From positions 1 to 64,000 of the forward strand of contig JBASOM010000011.1 of assembly GCA_049658265.1 (NCBI GenBank): a DNA stretch of 64,000 nucleotides. The letters are read 5' to 3'. Source of the stretch: DTU063 sp001512695 (GTDB taxonomy: Bacteria; Bacillota; Thermosediminibacteria; Thermosediminibacterales; Tepidanaerobacteraceae). Shown piece by piece: positions 8,665 through 16,994 of this stretch; positions within the stretch are counted from its first letter, which is position 1; every line of letters begins with the position of its first letter. The notes below the pieces were generated by a model. That model had not been told where the DNA came from. It made no database searches and was given only the letters and a program-made list of their open reading frames with translations. The position numbers and the translations under genes were made by a program.

Positions 8665-9615
8665 TTATACGTAATGGCATGCTACAAAATGTCCCTTCGT
8701 TATTTCTCGAAGTTCCGGGCCGGATTCCCAACATTTTGAATCTACATACATACAACGTTTTGCAAAACGACACTGATCCGGCATGTTAATAGGGGAAGTA
8801 ACTTCCCCCTTGAGAATTATTCTTTTTTTATTCCTTGAGGATACATCAGGTGTTGGAATAGCAGAAATTAAGGCTTTTGTATAAGGATGAAGCGGGTTGA
8901 CAAACAGTTCCTCTGCCTCCGCTTTTTCCACTATTTTACCAAGATACATAACAGCAATTTCATCAGCAAAATGATTGACAACTGCAAGGTCATGTGTAAT
9001 AAACAAATATGTTAATCCGAACTGTTTCTTGAGCTTTCCTAACAGATTCAATATTTGTGCCTGAATGGAAACGTCCAAAGCCGATACCGGCTCGTCACAC
9101 ACGATAAATTTCGGGTTCAGAGCCAAGGCTCGGGCAATTCCCACCCGCTGGCGCCTTCCTCCGTCAAGTTCATGAGGGTATGTATTAATTAACCTTTCCG
9201 CCAGACCTACGGTTTCCATTAATTCCAATACACGTCTTTCCATTTCCCTCTTGTCTTTGATTAGATTATTAAGTTCGATAGGTTCGCTTATTATTTGATT
9301 GACTGTCATGCGAGGATCAAGCGAAGAATAGGGGTCTTGAAATATTATTTGCATTTCTTTTCTTAATTCTCTGAGCTCTCTCTTGCTTATTCCAGTAATA
9401 TCGCGACCGTTGAATATGATTTTCCCTGCAGTCGGCTCGATTAGCCGCAAAATCACTCTGCCTGTGGTTGACTTACCACAACCTGATTCTCCGACTAAAC
9501 CCAGGGTTTTTCCTTTTTCAACCGAGAAACTCACATCATCAACAGCTTGTAGCATGCCGCGTCGTGTCTTGAAATACTTTTTTAAATTTTTAACTTCGAT
9601 CATAGTTTCGGCCAT
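8665..9615 (-). CDS. oligopeptide/dipeptide ABC transporter ATP-binding protein (OppF/DppF type)
   Basis: Second cytoplasmic ATPase of the peptide importer. The Walker A motif is GESGCGKS, Walker B is FIVCDEPVSALD and the H-loop is FITHDLAVV. The signature reads ELDGGRRQRVG instead of the usual SGGQRQR; Asp replaces the first Ser of LSGGQ, a variant I recall from some DppF-like proteins. The C-terminal oligopeptide-transporter domain carries CRFAKRCMYVDSKCWE, whose spaced cysteines probably bind an Fe-S cluster. I place the start at ATG 9615, which overlaps the oppD stop as TGATG with GGGGGAAAGG upstream. Confidence 0.92.
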   Translation of the reverse strand: MAETMIEVKNLKKYFKTRRGMLQAVDDVSFSVEKGKTLGLVGESGCGKSTTGRVILRLIEPTAGKIIFNGRDITGISKRELRELRKEMQIIFQDPYSSLDPRMTVNQIISEPIELNNLIKDKREMERRVLELMETVGLAERLINTYPHELDGGRRQRVGIARALALNPKFIVCDEPVSALDVSIQAQILNLLGKLKKQFGLTYLFITHDLAVVNHFADEIAVMYLGKIVEKAEAEELFVNPLHPYTKALISAIPTPDVSSRNKKRIILKGEVTSPINMPDQCRFAKRCMYVDSKCWESGPELREITKGHFVACHYV

Positions 9616-10631
9616 CACCTTTCCCCCGCTCTCCTTCTGATATGGAAGTCCGGCTTGTTATATGCATGACACGCAACTATGTGAGTATCGCTAATTCTTT
9701 TCAGTTCGACCGGACGCTCATGACATTCCGTCATAACATATGAACACCTCGGCGCAAAAGCACAACCCTTAGGAAGATTCGTAGGATCGGGCATTAAGCC
9801 TGGTATCGGTATAAGTTCAGCTTTTCTGTCATTAATTTTGGGTATGGAATTAAAAAGCCCTTCGGTATAAGGGTGCTTAGTCTTATTGAACACATCTTCA
9901 AGAGTACCTTGTTCAACGATCTTGCCGGCATACATCACAGCTACCATATCGCATGTTTCTGCCACAATTCCCAAGTCATGAGTTATCATTATCATTGATG
10001 TTTCATATTTTTCTTTTAATGCGGACATGACTTCAAGCACCTGTGCCTGGATAGTAACGTCCAGCGCTGTTGTCGGTTCGTCTGCAATGAGTAGTTTTGG
10101 TCGGCAGGCCAGAGCAATGGCTATAAGTGCGCGTTGTTTCATCCCACCGGAAAACTGATGCGGATACTCATCAGCTCTATCCTGCGGTATCCCGACTAGT
10201 TCAAGTATCTCCCTTGCACGCCTATGAGCCTCTCTTTTGCTTACTTCTTCATGCAGCATAATGGTTTCGGTAATTTGCTCCCCAATCGTAAATACAGGGT
10301 TAAGTGATGTCATGGGATCCTGGAATATCATAGATACTTCCTTCCCGCGTATTTTCTCCAGCTCCTTTATATCTTGTTTCAAAATATCCTTGCCATTTAC
10401 TATAATCTTGCCGCTTTTTATTACTCCTGGAGGATCAGGGATAAGATTGAGAATTGCCAATGCAGTCGTGGTTTTCCCTGCACCAGTTTCTCCAACTAAA
10501 CCGAGTACACGCTTGCGCTCTAACTGTAAATCAATACCGTTAACAGCTTCAACAGTTCCATCCTCCGTTTCATAGTGAACAACAAGATTTTCTATTTTTA
10601 AGACCAAATCTGATATGTCTTTACCATTCAT
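9615..10631 (-). CDS. oligopeptide/dipeptide ABC transporter ATP-binding protein (OppD/DppD type)
   Basis: First ATPase of the peptide importer. It has Walker A GETGAGKT, signature FSGGMKQRALIA, Walker B LLIADEPTTALD and H-loop MITHDLGIV, followed by the C-terminal oligopeptide domain with GCAFAPRCSYVMTECHE. Its 338 residues are normal for OppD. It starts 19 bases after oppC and is coupled to oppF by TGATG. A dipeptide or other nickel/peptide-family substrate cannot be excluded from sequence. Confidence 0.93.
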   Translation of the reverse strand: MNGKDISDLVLKIENLVVHYETEDGTVEAVNGIDLQLERKRVLGLVGETGAGKTTTALAILNLIPDPPGVIKSGKIIVNGKDILKQDIKELEKIRGKEVSMIFQDPMTSLNPVFTIGEQITETIMLHEEVSKREAHRRAREILELVGIPQDRADEYPHQFSGGMKQRALIAIALACRPKLLIADEPTTALDVTIQAQVLEVMSALKEKYETSMIMITHDLGIVAETCDMVAVMYAGKIVEQGTLEDVFNKTKHPYTEGLFNSIPKINDRKAELIPIPGLMPDPTNLPKGCAFAPRCSYVMTECHERPVELKRISDTHIVACHAYNKPDFHIRRRAGER

Positions 10632-10650
10632 GGCAGTATTATCATCCCTT

Positions 10651-11553
10651 CTAGCGTTTTAGTTTTGGATCCATTGCATCACGTAAACCATCCCCTATTA
10701 GATTAATTGCAAGTACGGTAATGACAATTGCAAGACCGGGAAACATGGTCATATAACTATAATCACGGATGTATCCACGCCCGTCTGATAACATTCCACC
10801 CCATTCCGGCGAAGGCGTCGGAACTCCTAGGCCTAAAAAACTTAGTCCTGAAGCTGTAATAATAGATTGAGCCACTCGCAGAGTGCACAGCACAATTATA
10901 GGTGCCATTGAATTAGGAACAATATGTCTTGTTAGTATCTGCCAATTTTTTGCCCCGGCAGCATGGGCTGCTTCCACATATTCCTGTCCCACTACCGTTA
11001 AAACCGCTGCCCTTGCCACTCGGCAAAAAGCCGGCACCGCTACTAAACCTACTGCAAACATTAGTACTAATAGGCTTTGGCCAAATGCTGCGGTTATAGC
11101 AATGGCCAGCAGTACACTCGGAATAGAGGCAAACACATCTGTTATTCTCATTATGATGTTTTCAATTACACCGCCATAATAACCGGCCACTATCCCCAGT
11201 GTCGAGCCAATCAAAAATGATATTATCATCGCCACCACGCCGACAGAAAATGAATACCTTCCTCCGTAAAGAATCCGAGCAAAAATATCTCGACCGTACT
11301 GGTCAGTTCCAAAGGGATGCATCCATGATGGTTTCTGTAATCTTTCTTCAAAATTCTGCTTGACTATGTCTTCATTGTAATCATATATAAACTCCCCAAC
11401 AATACATGCCGACAACACTATAGAAAGAATGATAATTCCGAGCATGGCACCTTTACTTTTCTTAAAATTTCTCCACACTTCTGCCGACATGCTACGTTTT
11501 TTATATCTTTTTGTAGCAGCAATCTTATTCGGTTCATTCTGAATAACAGGCAT
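10651..11553 (-). CDS. oligopeptide/dipeptide ABC transporter permease (OppC/DppC type)
   Basis: Inner-membrane permease with one N-terminal helix (AMLGIIILSIVLSACIVGEFI), the family OppC_N segment, and five further helices of the BPD_transp_1 fold. The EAA-type coupling loop is EYVEAAHAAGAKNWQILTRH, and HPFGTDQYGRDIFARILYGG marks the DppC/OppC family. It is ten bases after oppB in the operon. The 300 residues appear intact. Confidence 0.93.
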   Translation of the reverse strand: MPVIQNEPNKIAATKRYKKRSMSAEVWRNFKKSKGAMLGIIILSIVLSACIVGEFIYDYNEDIVKQNFEERLQKPSWMHPFGTDQYGRDIFARILYGGRYSFSVGVVAMIISFLIGSTLGIVAGYYGGVIENIIMRITDVFASIPSVLLAIAITAAFGQSLLVLMFAVGLVAVPAFCRVARAAVLTVVGQEYVEAAHAAGAKNWQILTRHIVPNSMAPIIVLCTLRVAQSIITASGLSFLGLGVPTPSPEWGGMLSDGRGYIRDYSYMTMFPGLAIVITVLAINLIGDGLRDAMDPKLKR

Positions 11554-11562
11554 ATCTATCCC

Positions 11563-12492
11563 TCACTTTGTGTAACGTGCTTTTATTCTCGGATCAATAA
11601 AGGCATAAGCAATATCAACTAACAGAATTAAAAAGCTTGCGAGCATTGTTGTCAAAATTAGGCAGCCAGTAACCATGGGTATGTCTCGCGAGTTAATCGC
11701 ATCTACGACTAATCGTCCCACACCCGGCCAGGCAAATACTGTTTCGGTAAAAACTGCTCCGCCAAGAGATACCCCCAATTGTGTTCCCATAACAGTTACT
11801 ATAGGAATCAACGCATTCCTAAGAGCATGTTTATATATTACCGTCCTTTCTGGGACACCCTTTGCCCGTGCGGTACGAAGGTAATCCTGCCGAATAACCT
11901 CCAACATGGACGACCGTGTGGTCCGCATAATAAGCGCAGCTTGCCCTGTTCCTATTGTAATTGCCGGCAAGACAATACTGGACCAGCCTTCACTCCCATA
12001 GGAAGGAAAAAGACCAAGCTTGAGTGAAAATACAATTATTAACAATAATCCCAACCAGAAATTTGGCATTGACAAACCAAGTAAACCAAAAATCATACTG
12101 ATGGCATCTTTCCACGAAGCCCGATGTATAGCTCCTATTACGCCAAGAGGAACCGCAATCACCACTGCAACAAATATCCCCGCCATGGCCAGTATAAGAG
12201 TATTTGGCAAACGTGAGAAATACACTTCGAACACATCTCTATTATTCACGTATGATTTGCCCAAGTCCCCTCTCAATAAGCCCTGCATATACCTGAAATA
12301 GCGCACTATAAAGGGATCGTTAAGCCCCATCATTTCGCGCAACAGTTCTTTATCTTCCGGGGAAGCATCGTCTGGCGCAATAACGTCAACCACGTCTCCC
12401 GGTGCCAGGTCGACAATAAAATAAACAACCAATGATACAGCAATAAGTACCGGAATAAGCATTAATAATCGTCCGATTACGTATCTAATCAT
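11563..12492 (-). CDS. oligopeptide/dipeptide ABC transporter permease (OppB/DppB type)
   Basis: Partner permease of OppC. The N-terminal MIRYVIGRLLMLIPVLIAVSLVVYF and the loop DYLRTARAKGVPERTVIYKH (the ATPase-coupling EAA motif) identify the OppB/DppB family; six membrane helices are expected in 309 residues. It is separated from oppA by 109 bases that contain a perfect stem-loop (12548-12581), a usual position for stabilising the abundant binding-protein message relative to the permease message. Confidence 0.93.
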   Translation of the reverse strand: MIRYVIGRLLMLIPVLIAVSLVVYFIVDLAPGDVVDVIAPDDASPEDKELLREMMGLNDPFIVRYFRYMQGLLRGDLGKSYVNNRDVFEVYFSRLPNTLILAMAGIFVAVVIAVPLGVIGAIHRASWKDAISMIFGLLGLSMPNFWLGLLLIIVFSLKLGLFPSYGSEGWSSIVLPAITIGTGQAALIMRTTRSSMLEVIRQDYLRTARAKGVPERTVIYKHALRNALIPIVTVMGTQLGVSLGGAVFTETVFAWPGVGRLVVDAINSRDIPMVTGCLILTTMLASFLILLVDIAYAFIDPRIKARYTK

Positions 12493-12547
12493 CTGGTCCC
12501 TCTCCCTATTATGAATTCACATTGAATGCTAATAATGCCCAATTGTG

Positions 12548-12581
12548 CTATCAAGCTGTGCTTTATAACACAGCTTGATAG
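12548..12581 (-). terminator. Intercistronic stem-loop between oppA and oppB
   Basis: A perfect 13-bp inverted repeat, CTATCAAGCTGTG / CACAGCTTGATAG, with an 8-nt loop. No T-run follows on the minus strand (CACAATTGGGC), so it is more likely a 3'-end stabiliser or weak attenuator that sets the oppA:oppB ratio than a full terminator. Confidence 0.6.
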
Positions 12582-12601
12582 CGATTTCTTTTCAAAGGAT
12601 T

Positions 12602-14161
12602 TTAATTTATAGGAATACACACGTTCTTGAACTTGTGAATCGACCCCTGAGGTGGAACAAAACCTTCCAACTTTGCTTTGATGCCTACATCAATCATTTC
12701 AATAGCTATTGGAAGAAATACTGCTTGCATTGTTATATATTCTTGAACATCTCCGTATAACTTTTTCCGTGTTTCGATGTCGGATGTGGTTACGGCTTCA
12801 TCCAGTATTCTATCTACGTATTCATCTGAAAATCCGAAGTTATTGTTGTTCCCACCGGTATAGAACATGTTTCTTAAAGCATTATCCGGTCCTACTACGT
12901 ATCCTCCCCAGCCGTTAACACACATGTCATAATCAGAACCGGGAGCTACTGTGGCATTGAATGTTGCTGTTTCCAGGGATTGAACATCAAGCTTAATACC
13001 TATTTCAGCCATCTGGGCCTGCATTACCGTTGCCACAGTTTTTTGAATCGTTCCCGAGGATGAATAGATTGTAGCCGAAAAACCATTGGGATAGCCGGCT
13101 TCCGCAAGCAGCTCCAGTGCCTTTTCCTTATCATACTGATATCCTTCAATCTCCTTGTAGAAGAGATTTCCCGGATGCATAACATTGTTGTGTTCAGCGG
13201 CATTTCCTTCGTATACGGCTTCAATAAAAGCTTTCCTGTTCATTCCATAAGCAATGGCCTGACGCACACGGATATCATTAAACGGTGCTTTAGCACTGTT
13301 AATACCTATGTAACGGTTGTTAGCACCCGGTATTTGTAACAGTTTCAAATTTGGATCTTCCGCAATATAGTGAAGGTCAACCTGTGGAGGTGATATGCAA
13401 ATATCAATTTCCCCTGTCTGCAGAGCAATAAGTCTTGAAGCCGCTTCCGGAATATTTCTGATTACAATCTCTTCGGTTTTTGGAGGACCTTCCCAGTAAT
13501 CATCAAACCTCAATAAAGATAAATAATCTCCCTGTTCCCATACGTTATAGGTAAATGGCCCTGTGCCGATCTTATACGCTTCTTCTTCACTCAAGGTTTC
13601 GAAGGCGTTTTTGGAAAGAATAACACAATTGGGATCAGTAAGTTTATAAAGTATGTCTGCATCGGGTTTACTCATTATTAAATGTACCGTGTAATCGTCA
13701 ACGATTTCTACTCTTTCAATTGATTCAAGTTTAGCTTTTGAGGCACCCTGTTCCTTCCCTCGTTCGATAGTAAATTTCACGTCTTCTGCGGTAAAATCAG
13801 CACCATCATGGAATTTTACACCACGACGTAACTTTAACTCCCAAATAGTGTCTGAAATTGCTGCCCATGATTCGGCTAAAGAGGGAACTAATCCTCCTCT
13901 CTCGGTATCCTGTTCAATCAAAGTATTGAATACCAGCAAGAAAACAGTTTTGCTTGTTCCAGAAGTAGTGACTTGAGTCTCCATACTGACGAAATCCAAG
14001 GCAGGTGCAATAGTAATTGTCTTCTGGTAAGCAGTTTCCTCGGGGCCTTCTGAAGGTCCCGCCTCAGACTGTTTCGAAGTCGATTGACCGCAACCACTTA
14101 AAACAGTCATCACAAGGCAAACTAATAGCAATAGAGCTATATTCTTTTTTGTTTTGTTCAT
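12602..14161 (-). CDS. ABC transporter substrate-binding lipoprotein (OppA/DppA family)
   Basis: Extracytoplasmic peptide-type binding protein of SBP family 5. A lipoprotein signal peptide is evident: KTKK, a Leu/Val-rich core and lipobox VLSGC with Cys24. The family block WELKLRRGVKFHDGADFTAEDVKFT follows near residues 110-135, with the usual later FNDIRVRQAIAYGMNRKAFI. Its 519 residues are normal. It is first in oppA-B-C-D-F-amidohydrolase. A sigma-54 promoter (14216-14233) and a candidate enhancer dyad lie upstream, so control by the nearby NtrC-type regulator is likely. The substrate (peptide or amino-acid derivative) is not determinable here. Confidence 0.93.
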   Translation of the reverse strand: MNKTKKNIALLLLVCLVMTVLSGCGQSTSKQSEAGPSEGPEETAYQKTITIAPALDFVSMETQVTTSGTSKTVFLLVFNTLIEQDTERGGLVPSLAESWAAISDTIWELKLRRGVKFHDGADFTAEDVKFTIERGKEQGASKAKLESIERVEIVDDYTVHLIMSKPDADILYKLTDPNCVILSKNAFETLSEEEAYKIGTGPFTYNVWEQGDYLSLLRFDDYWEGPPKTEEIVIRNIPEAASRLIALQTGEIDICISPPQVDLHYIAEDPNLKLLQIPGANNRYIGINSAKAPFNDIRVRQAIAYGMNRKAFIEAVYEGNAAEHNNVMHPGNLFYKEIEGYQYDKEKALELLAEAGYPNGFSATIYSSSGTIQKTVATVMQAQMAEIGIKLDVQSLETATFNATVAPGSDYDMCVNGWGGYVVGPDNALRNMFYTGGNNNNFGFSDEYVDRILDEAVTTSDIETRKKLYGDVQEYITMQAVFLPIAIEMIDVGIKAKLEGFVPPQGSIHKFKNVCIPIN

Positions 14162-14215
14162 CTTTAATCCTCCCTTTTAATTAATAGTTTCTGTATTTTC
14201 TGTATATAATCATTT

Positions 14216-14233
14216 TAGCAATTTGTATGCCAA
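14216..14233 (-). promoter_or_regulatory. sigma-54 (-24/-12) promoter of oppA
   Basis: The minus strand reads TTGGCATACAAATTGCTA. GG and GC are 12 bases apart, matching TGGCAYR-N4-TTGCW at every key base. Transcription would start near 14207, 46 bases before the oppA ATG, which has AAAGGGAGG upstream. Confidence 0.87.
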
Positions 14234-14306
14234 CTCCATTGAACAGCTTTTTTCCTGTTTTCTATGCAACTTTTTCTTTTCCTTTCATTCTCACAATCAA
14301 AAATCA

Positions 14307-14344
14307 TCGGCAAATTTTGCACTTCGACCGGTAATATTTGCCGA
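14307..14344. promoter_or_regulatory. Candidate enhancer (upstream activator) site for the oppA sigma-54 promoter
   Basis: An imperfect dyad with arms TCGGCAAAT and ATTTGCCGA, about 28 bp centre to centre, 76-113 bp upstream of the -24 element. The arm GGCAAATT(T/C)TGCA recurs upstream of the neighbouring sigma-54 promoter, inside the terminator stem at 15551-15600. The position and recurrence suggest binding by the adjacent NtrC-type regulator. Confidence 0.55.
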
Positions 14345-14368
14345 CGGTTCAAACTTTTGCCATTAATG

Positions 14369-15427
14369 TTATAATTTTACGTATTGAATTAGTTGTTTGT
14401 TCTCAAAAATCATTCTTTCTTGTAAATCCAGTATTTGTCCAATATTCGCCGCACGGGCTCTAGCAAACATAGCCATGGCAATGGCAATATCTATATATGA
14501 CAAGCCGACCGCATTGAAGTAAATCCTTTCAGCATCGCTTTCCCTACCCTTTTTCTTGCCAATAACTATGTCGACTATATTTGCGTATATATCCTCGTCC
14601 TTAAGTAGCCCCTCTTTAAACATCCTACTTATAGTCTGGGTACGGTGTTTGACTGTTTCCCAATCGTCACACACAATCTTGTCACACTGCTTTGCTACCG
14701 CATACTCATCTTCCCAGCCACCTATGTGGCTGTAAAAAGAACCCAGCTTCATCCATCCAGCTTTCAATAAAGGCGCCTGAGCACTTGTCGCAGTAACTAA
14801 AACATCTGCTCCCTCCATAGCTTTTTTCCCATCGGTTTTGGTTGACACAAACTCCATTCCCGGTATCAACGGACTTAATTCTTCAATGAATTGCTCTTCT
14901 TCATGGGCAGTTTTTGCACAAACGCGACATTCCCGCAGCTTGGGAAGAACGTGTTTCATGGCCAATAAGTGCATTTTAGCCTGCTCTCCGGCACCAATAA
15001 AACCTATTATTTCTGAATCCTTTCTTGCCAAGTACTTTGCTGCCAGTCCTCCCATTGCCGCAACCCTTATGTTAGAGCATAATGTCCCATCCATAACTGC
15101 AACTGGATATCCTCTTTCTATTTCCGACAAAATGATAACAGCTAACAAGTTTTGGGTACCATATTTTACCGGATTCATCGGAAACACAGAAACCCATTTT
15201 ACACCACAGATTTTATCTTTTATAAAGGTAGCGGGCAAACAGTTTATGCGTTCCTGTGTCTCTTCGTTAAAGATTTGCACAATCTTTTCAGGAAATAAAA
15301 CTTCGTTATTGTGATACGCTACTAATCCCTTTTCTGCCGCATTTAACGCCATTTCGATATCGAAACATCCAGCCTTCAACAAGTCACTTTGAGATAAATA
15401 TGTAAACTGAATTCTTCCTGCTTTCAT
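14369..15427 (-). CDS. ornithine cyclodeaminase / mu-crystallin family protein
   Basis: NAD(P)-binding enzyme of the OCD/mu-crystallin family, which includes ornithine cyclodeaminase, alanine dehydrogenase of archaeal type and ketimine reductases. The dinucleotide-binding motif is IIGFIGAGEQAKMHL near residues 140-155, and NIRVAAMGGLAAKYLARKDS precedes it as in the family. Its 352 residues are near the usual 320-350. It is a monocistronic unit with its own sigma-54 promoter, between the two-component system and the opp operon. The specific reaction is not assigned; the shared sigma-54 control suggests it acts on an amino-acid-like product of the imported substrate (inference). Confidence 0.85.
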   Translation of the reverse strand: MKAGRIQFTYLSQSDLLKAGCFDIEMALNAAEKGLVAYHNNEVLFPEKIVQIFNEETQERINCLPATFIKDKICGVKWVSVFPMNPVKYGTQNLLAVIILSEIERGYPVAVMDGTLCSNIRVAAMGGLAAKYLARKDSEIIGFIGAGEQAKMHLLAMKHVLPKLRECRVCAKTAHEEEQFIEELSPLIPGMEFVSTKTDGKKAMEGADVLVTATSAQAPLLKAGWMKLGSFYSHIGGWEDEYAVAKQCDKIVCDDWETVKHRTQTISRMFKEGLLKDEDIYANIVDIVIGKKKGRESDAERIYFNAVGLSYIDIAIAMAMFARARAANIGQILDLQERMIFENKQLIQYVKL

Positions 15428-15478
15428 TGTGTCAACTTTTCCCTCCCTTAAATAGTTTTATATTCCTGTACATAATTC

Positions 15479-15496
15479 AAGCAATTCATGTGCCAA
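15479..15496 (-). promoter_or_regulatory. sigma-54 (-24/-12) promoter of the cyclodeaminase-like gene
   Basis: The minus strand reads TTGGCACATGAATTGCTT, a full match to TTGGCAC-N5-TTGC with correct GG/GC spacing. The predicted start near 15470 lies 43 bases before the ATG at 15427, which is preceded by AAGGGAGGG. Confidence 0.88.
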
Positions 15497-15540
15497 CTCT
15501 CACGCTGAGTTTGGCCCCAGATGCTACTCTTGTTTACGCC

Positions 15541-15600
15541 AAAAATAAAAAAGCTATAGGCAATATCTGCATGTTAGACTGCAGAATTTGCCTATAGCTT
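15541..15600 (-). terminator. Terminator of the two-component operon, containing a possible enhancer dyad
   Basis: A 21-nt arm (AAGCTATAGGCAA..TCTGCA) pairs with its partner around an 8-nt loop, with a 2-nt internal mismatch. It is followed on the minus strand by TTTTATTTTT. The arms contain GGCAAATTCTGCA and TGCAGATATTGCC, which resemble the oppA upstream dyad, and the stem lies 55-104 bp upstream of the next sigma-54 promoter. It may therefore serve both as RNA terminator and DNA enhancer site. Confidence 0.8.
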
Positions 15601-15623
15601 CTGTAACAATACAGGATTAAAAC

Positions 15624-16994
15624 TTAGACCAAGCCGTATTCTTTTATCTTATTATGCAAACTTCTAATACTGATACCTAAGTCTTTAGCAGTAGGGCCCC
15701 GTTTTCCGTCATTCTTTTCAAGTGTTGCCTCAATGGCTATCCGCTCAATCTCCTTGATAGACATTCTTGATAAACGCTCACGGAATTTTTTCTCATAAGA
15801 CTCCTCTTGTTCGTAATGCAAAGTCCCTCTTACTGTTCCCGGCAGGTCTTTTATATCGATAGTACCACCGTTGGATATTATCATGGCATGCTCTATAAAA
15901 TTAGCAAGCTGCCTGATATTTCCCGGGTAATCGTATGACATGAGAGCCTCCATAGCATCCGGTGTTATCTTATTAATGCGCTTATTCTGTTCACGTCCAA
16001 ATTTCTCAATAAAATGCTGGCACAATAGTGGAATATCCTCCTTGCGCTCTCTCAGCGGAGGTACATGAATATTCACTACGTTTAACCGATAAAACAGGTC
16101 TTCCCGAAAACTGCCTTCTTTAACCAGGACCTCCAAATCTTTGTTGGTGGCTGCAATAATCCGCACATCAGTCTTATGTACCTCGTTACTTCCTAATGGA
16201 GTATATTCCTTATACTGCAGCACTCTCAACAATTTGCTCTGGAGGTTAAGCTGCATGTCACCGATTTCATCCAGGAAAACCGTTCCCTTGTCCGCAACCT
16301 CAAATTTGCCCTTTTTATCCTGCATTGCTCCTGTAAAGGTGCCCCGTTTATAACCAAAGAGTTCTCCCTCTAACAGGTTTTCCGGAATAGCAGCGCAATT
16401 GATAACGACAAATCTTTTATCTTTACGCTTTCCAGTAAAATGAATGGCACGGGCAACCAGTTCCTTGCCTGTTCCGCTTTCTCCGGTGATTGTCACGGTA
16501 GTATCAACGTCCTTTAGCTTTTCAATCATCGTGTAAACCTTTCTAATAGCAGCACTTTTGCCAATTATTCCGTGGTCCTGAAAGCGGTGGTTCTTGAGTT
16601 CGTCCGATAAATAAAGTATTTCGGCGCTAAGATTCTTGACCCTCAATGCTTGCTCTATGAAAACAAACAGTTCGTCCATGTCAATGGGTTTTGAAAGATA
16701 ATTAAAGGCTCCATTTTTTATCGCTTCTACCGATGACTTGATATTGCCAAAAGCGGTAATCATTATCACAGCTACATCGCCGTCATAATCCTTAATCTCT
16801 TTAAGAATCTCAATACCATCATGTTCACCAATTATAAGGTCTAATAAGACTAGATCAAATCGCTCTGCCTTAAGCATCGAGAGCCCCTCTATCGCATCTG
16901 TTGCATATTTTACCTCGTATTTGCCACGCAATGCCAGTTTTAGCATAGTGCATGTACTTAATTCATCGTCAATGATTAGAATCTTGTTTCTCAC
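15624..16994 (-). CDS. sigma-54-dependent response regulator (NtrC family)
   Basis: Bacterial enhancer-binding protein that activates sigma-54 RNA polymerase. The receiver domain has the acidic pair D9/D10 and phospho-acceptor D52 (LVLLDLIIG). The AAA+ domain has Walker A GESGTGKE, the sigma-54 contact loop GYKRGTFTGA and Walker B GTVFLDEIGD. The C-terminal Fis-type helix-turn-helix ends SIRSLHNKIKEYGLV. The GTG start at 16994 has GGAGG ten bases upstream and lies 26 bases inside the kinase gene. Two sigma-54 promoters lie immediately downstream, so its targets are very likely oppA and the cyclodeaminase-like gene. Confidence 0.95.
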   Translation of the reverse strand: MRNKILIIDDELSTCTMLKLALRGKYEVKYATDAIEGLSMLKAERFDLVLLDLIIGEHDGIEILKEIKDYDGDVAVIMITAFGNIKSSVEAIKNGAFNYLSKPIDMDELFVFIEQALRVKNLSAEILYLSDELKNHRFQDHGIIGKSAAIRKVYTMIEKLKDVDTTVTITGESGTGKELVARAIHFTGKRKDKRFVVINCAAIPENLLEGELFGYKRGTFTGAMQDKKGKFEVADKGTVFLDEIGDMQLNLQSKLLRVLQYKEYTPLGSNEVHKTDVRIIAATNKDLEVLVKEGSFREDLFYRLNVVNIHVPPLRERKEDIPLLCQHFIEKFGREQNKRINKITPDAMEALMSYDYPGNIRQLANFIEHAMIISNGGTIDIKDLPGTVRGTLHYEQEESYEKKFRERLSRMSIKEIERIAIEATLEKNDGKRGPTAKDLGISIRSLHNKIKEYGLV

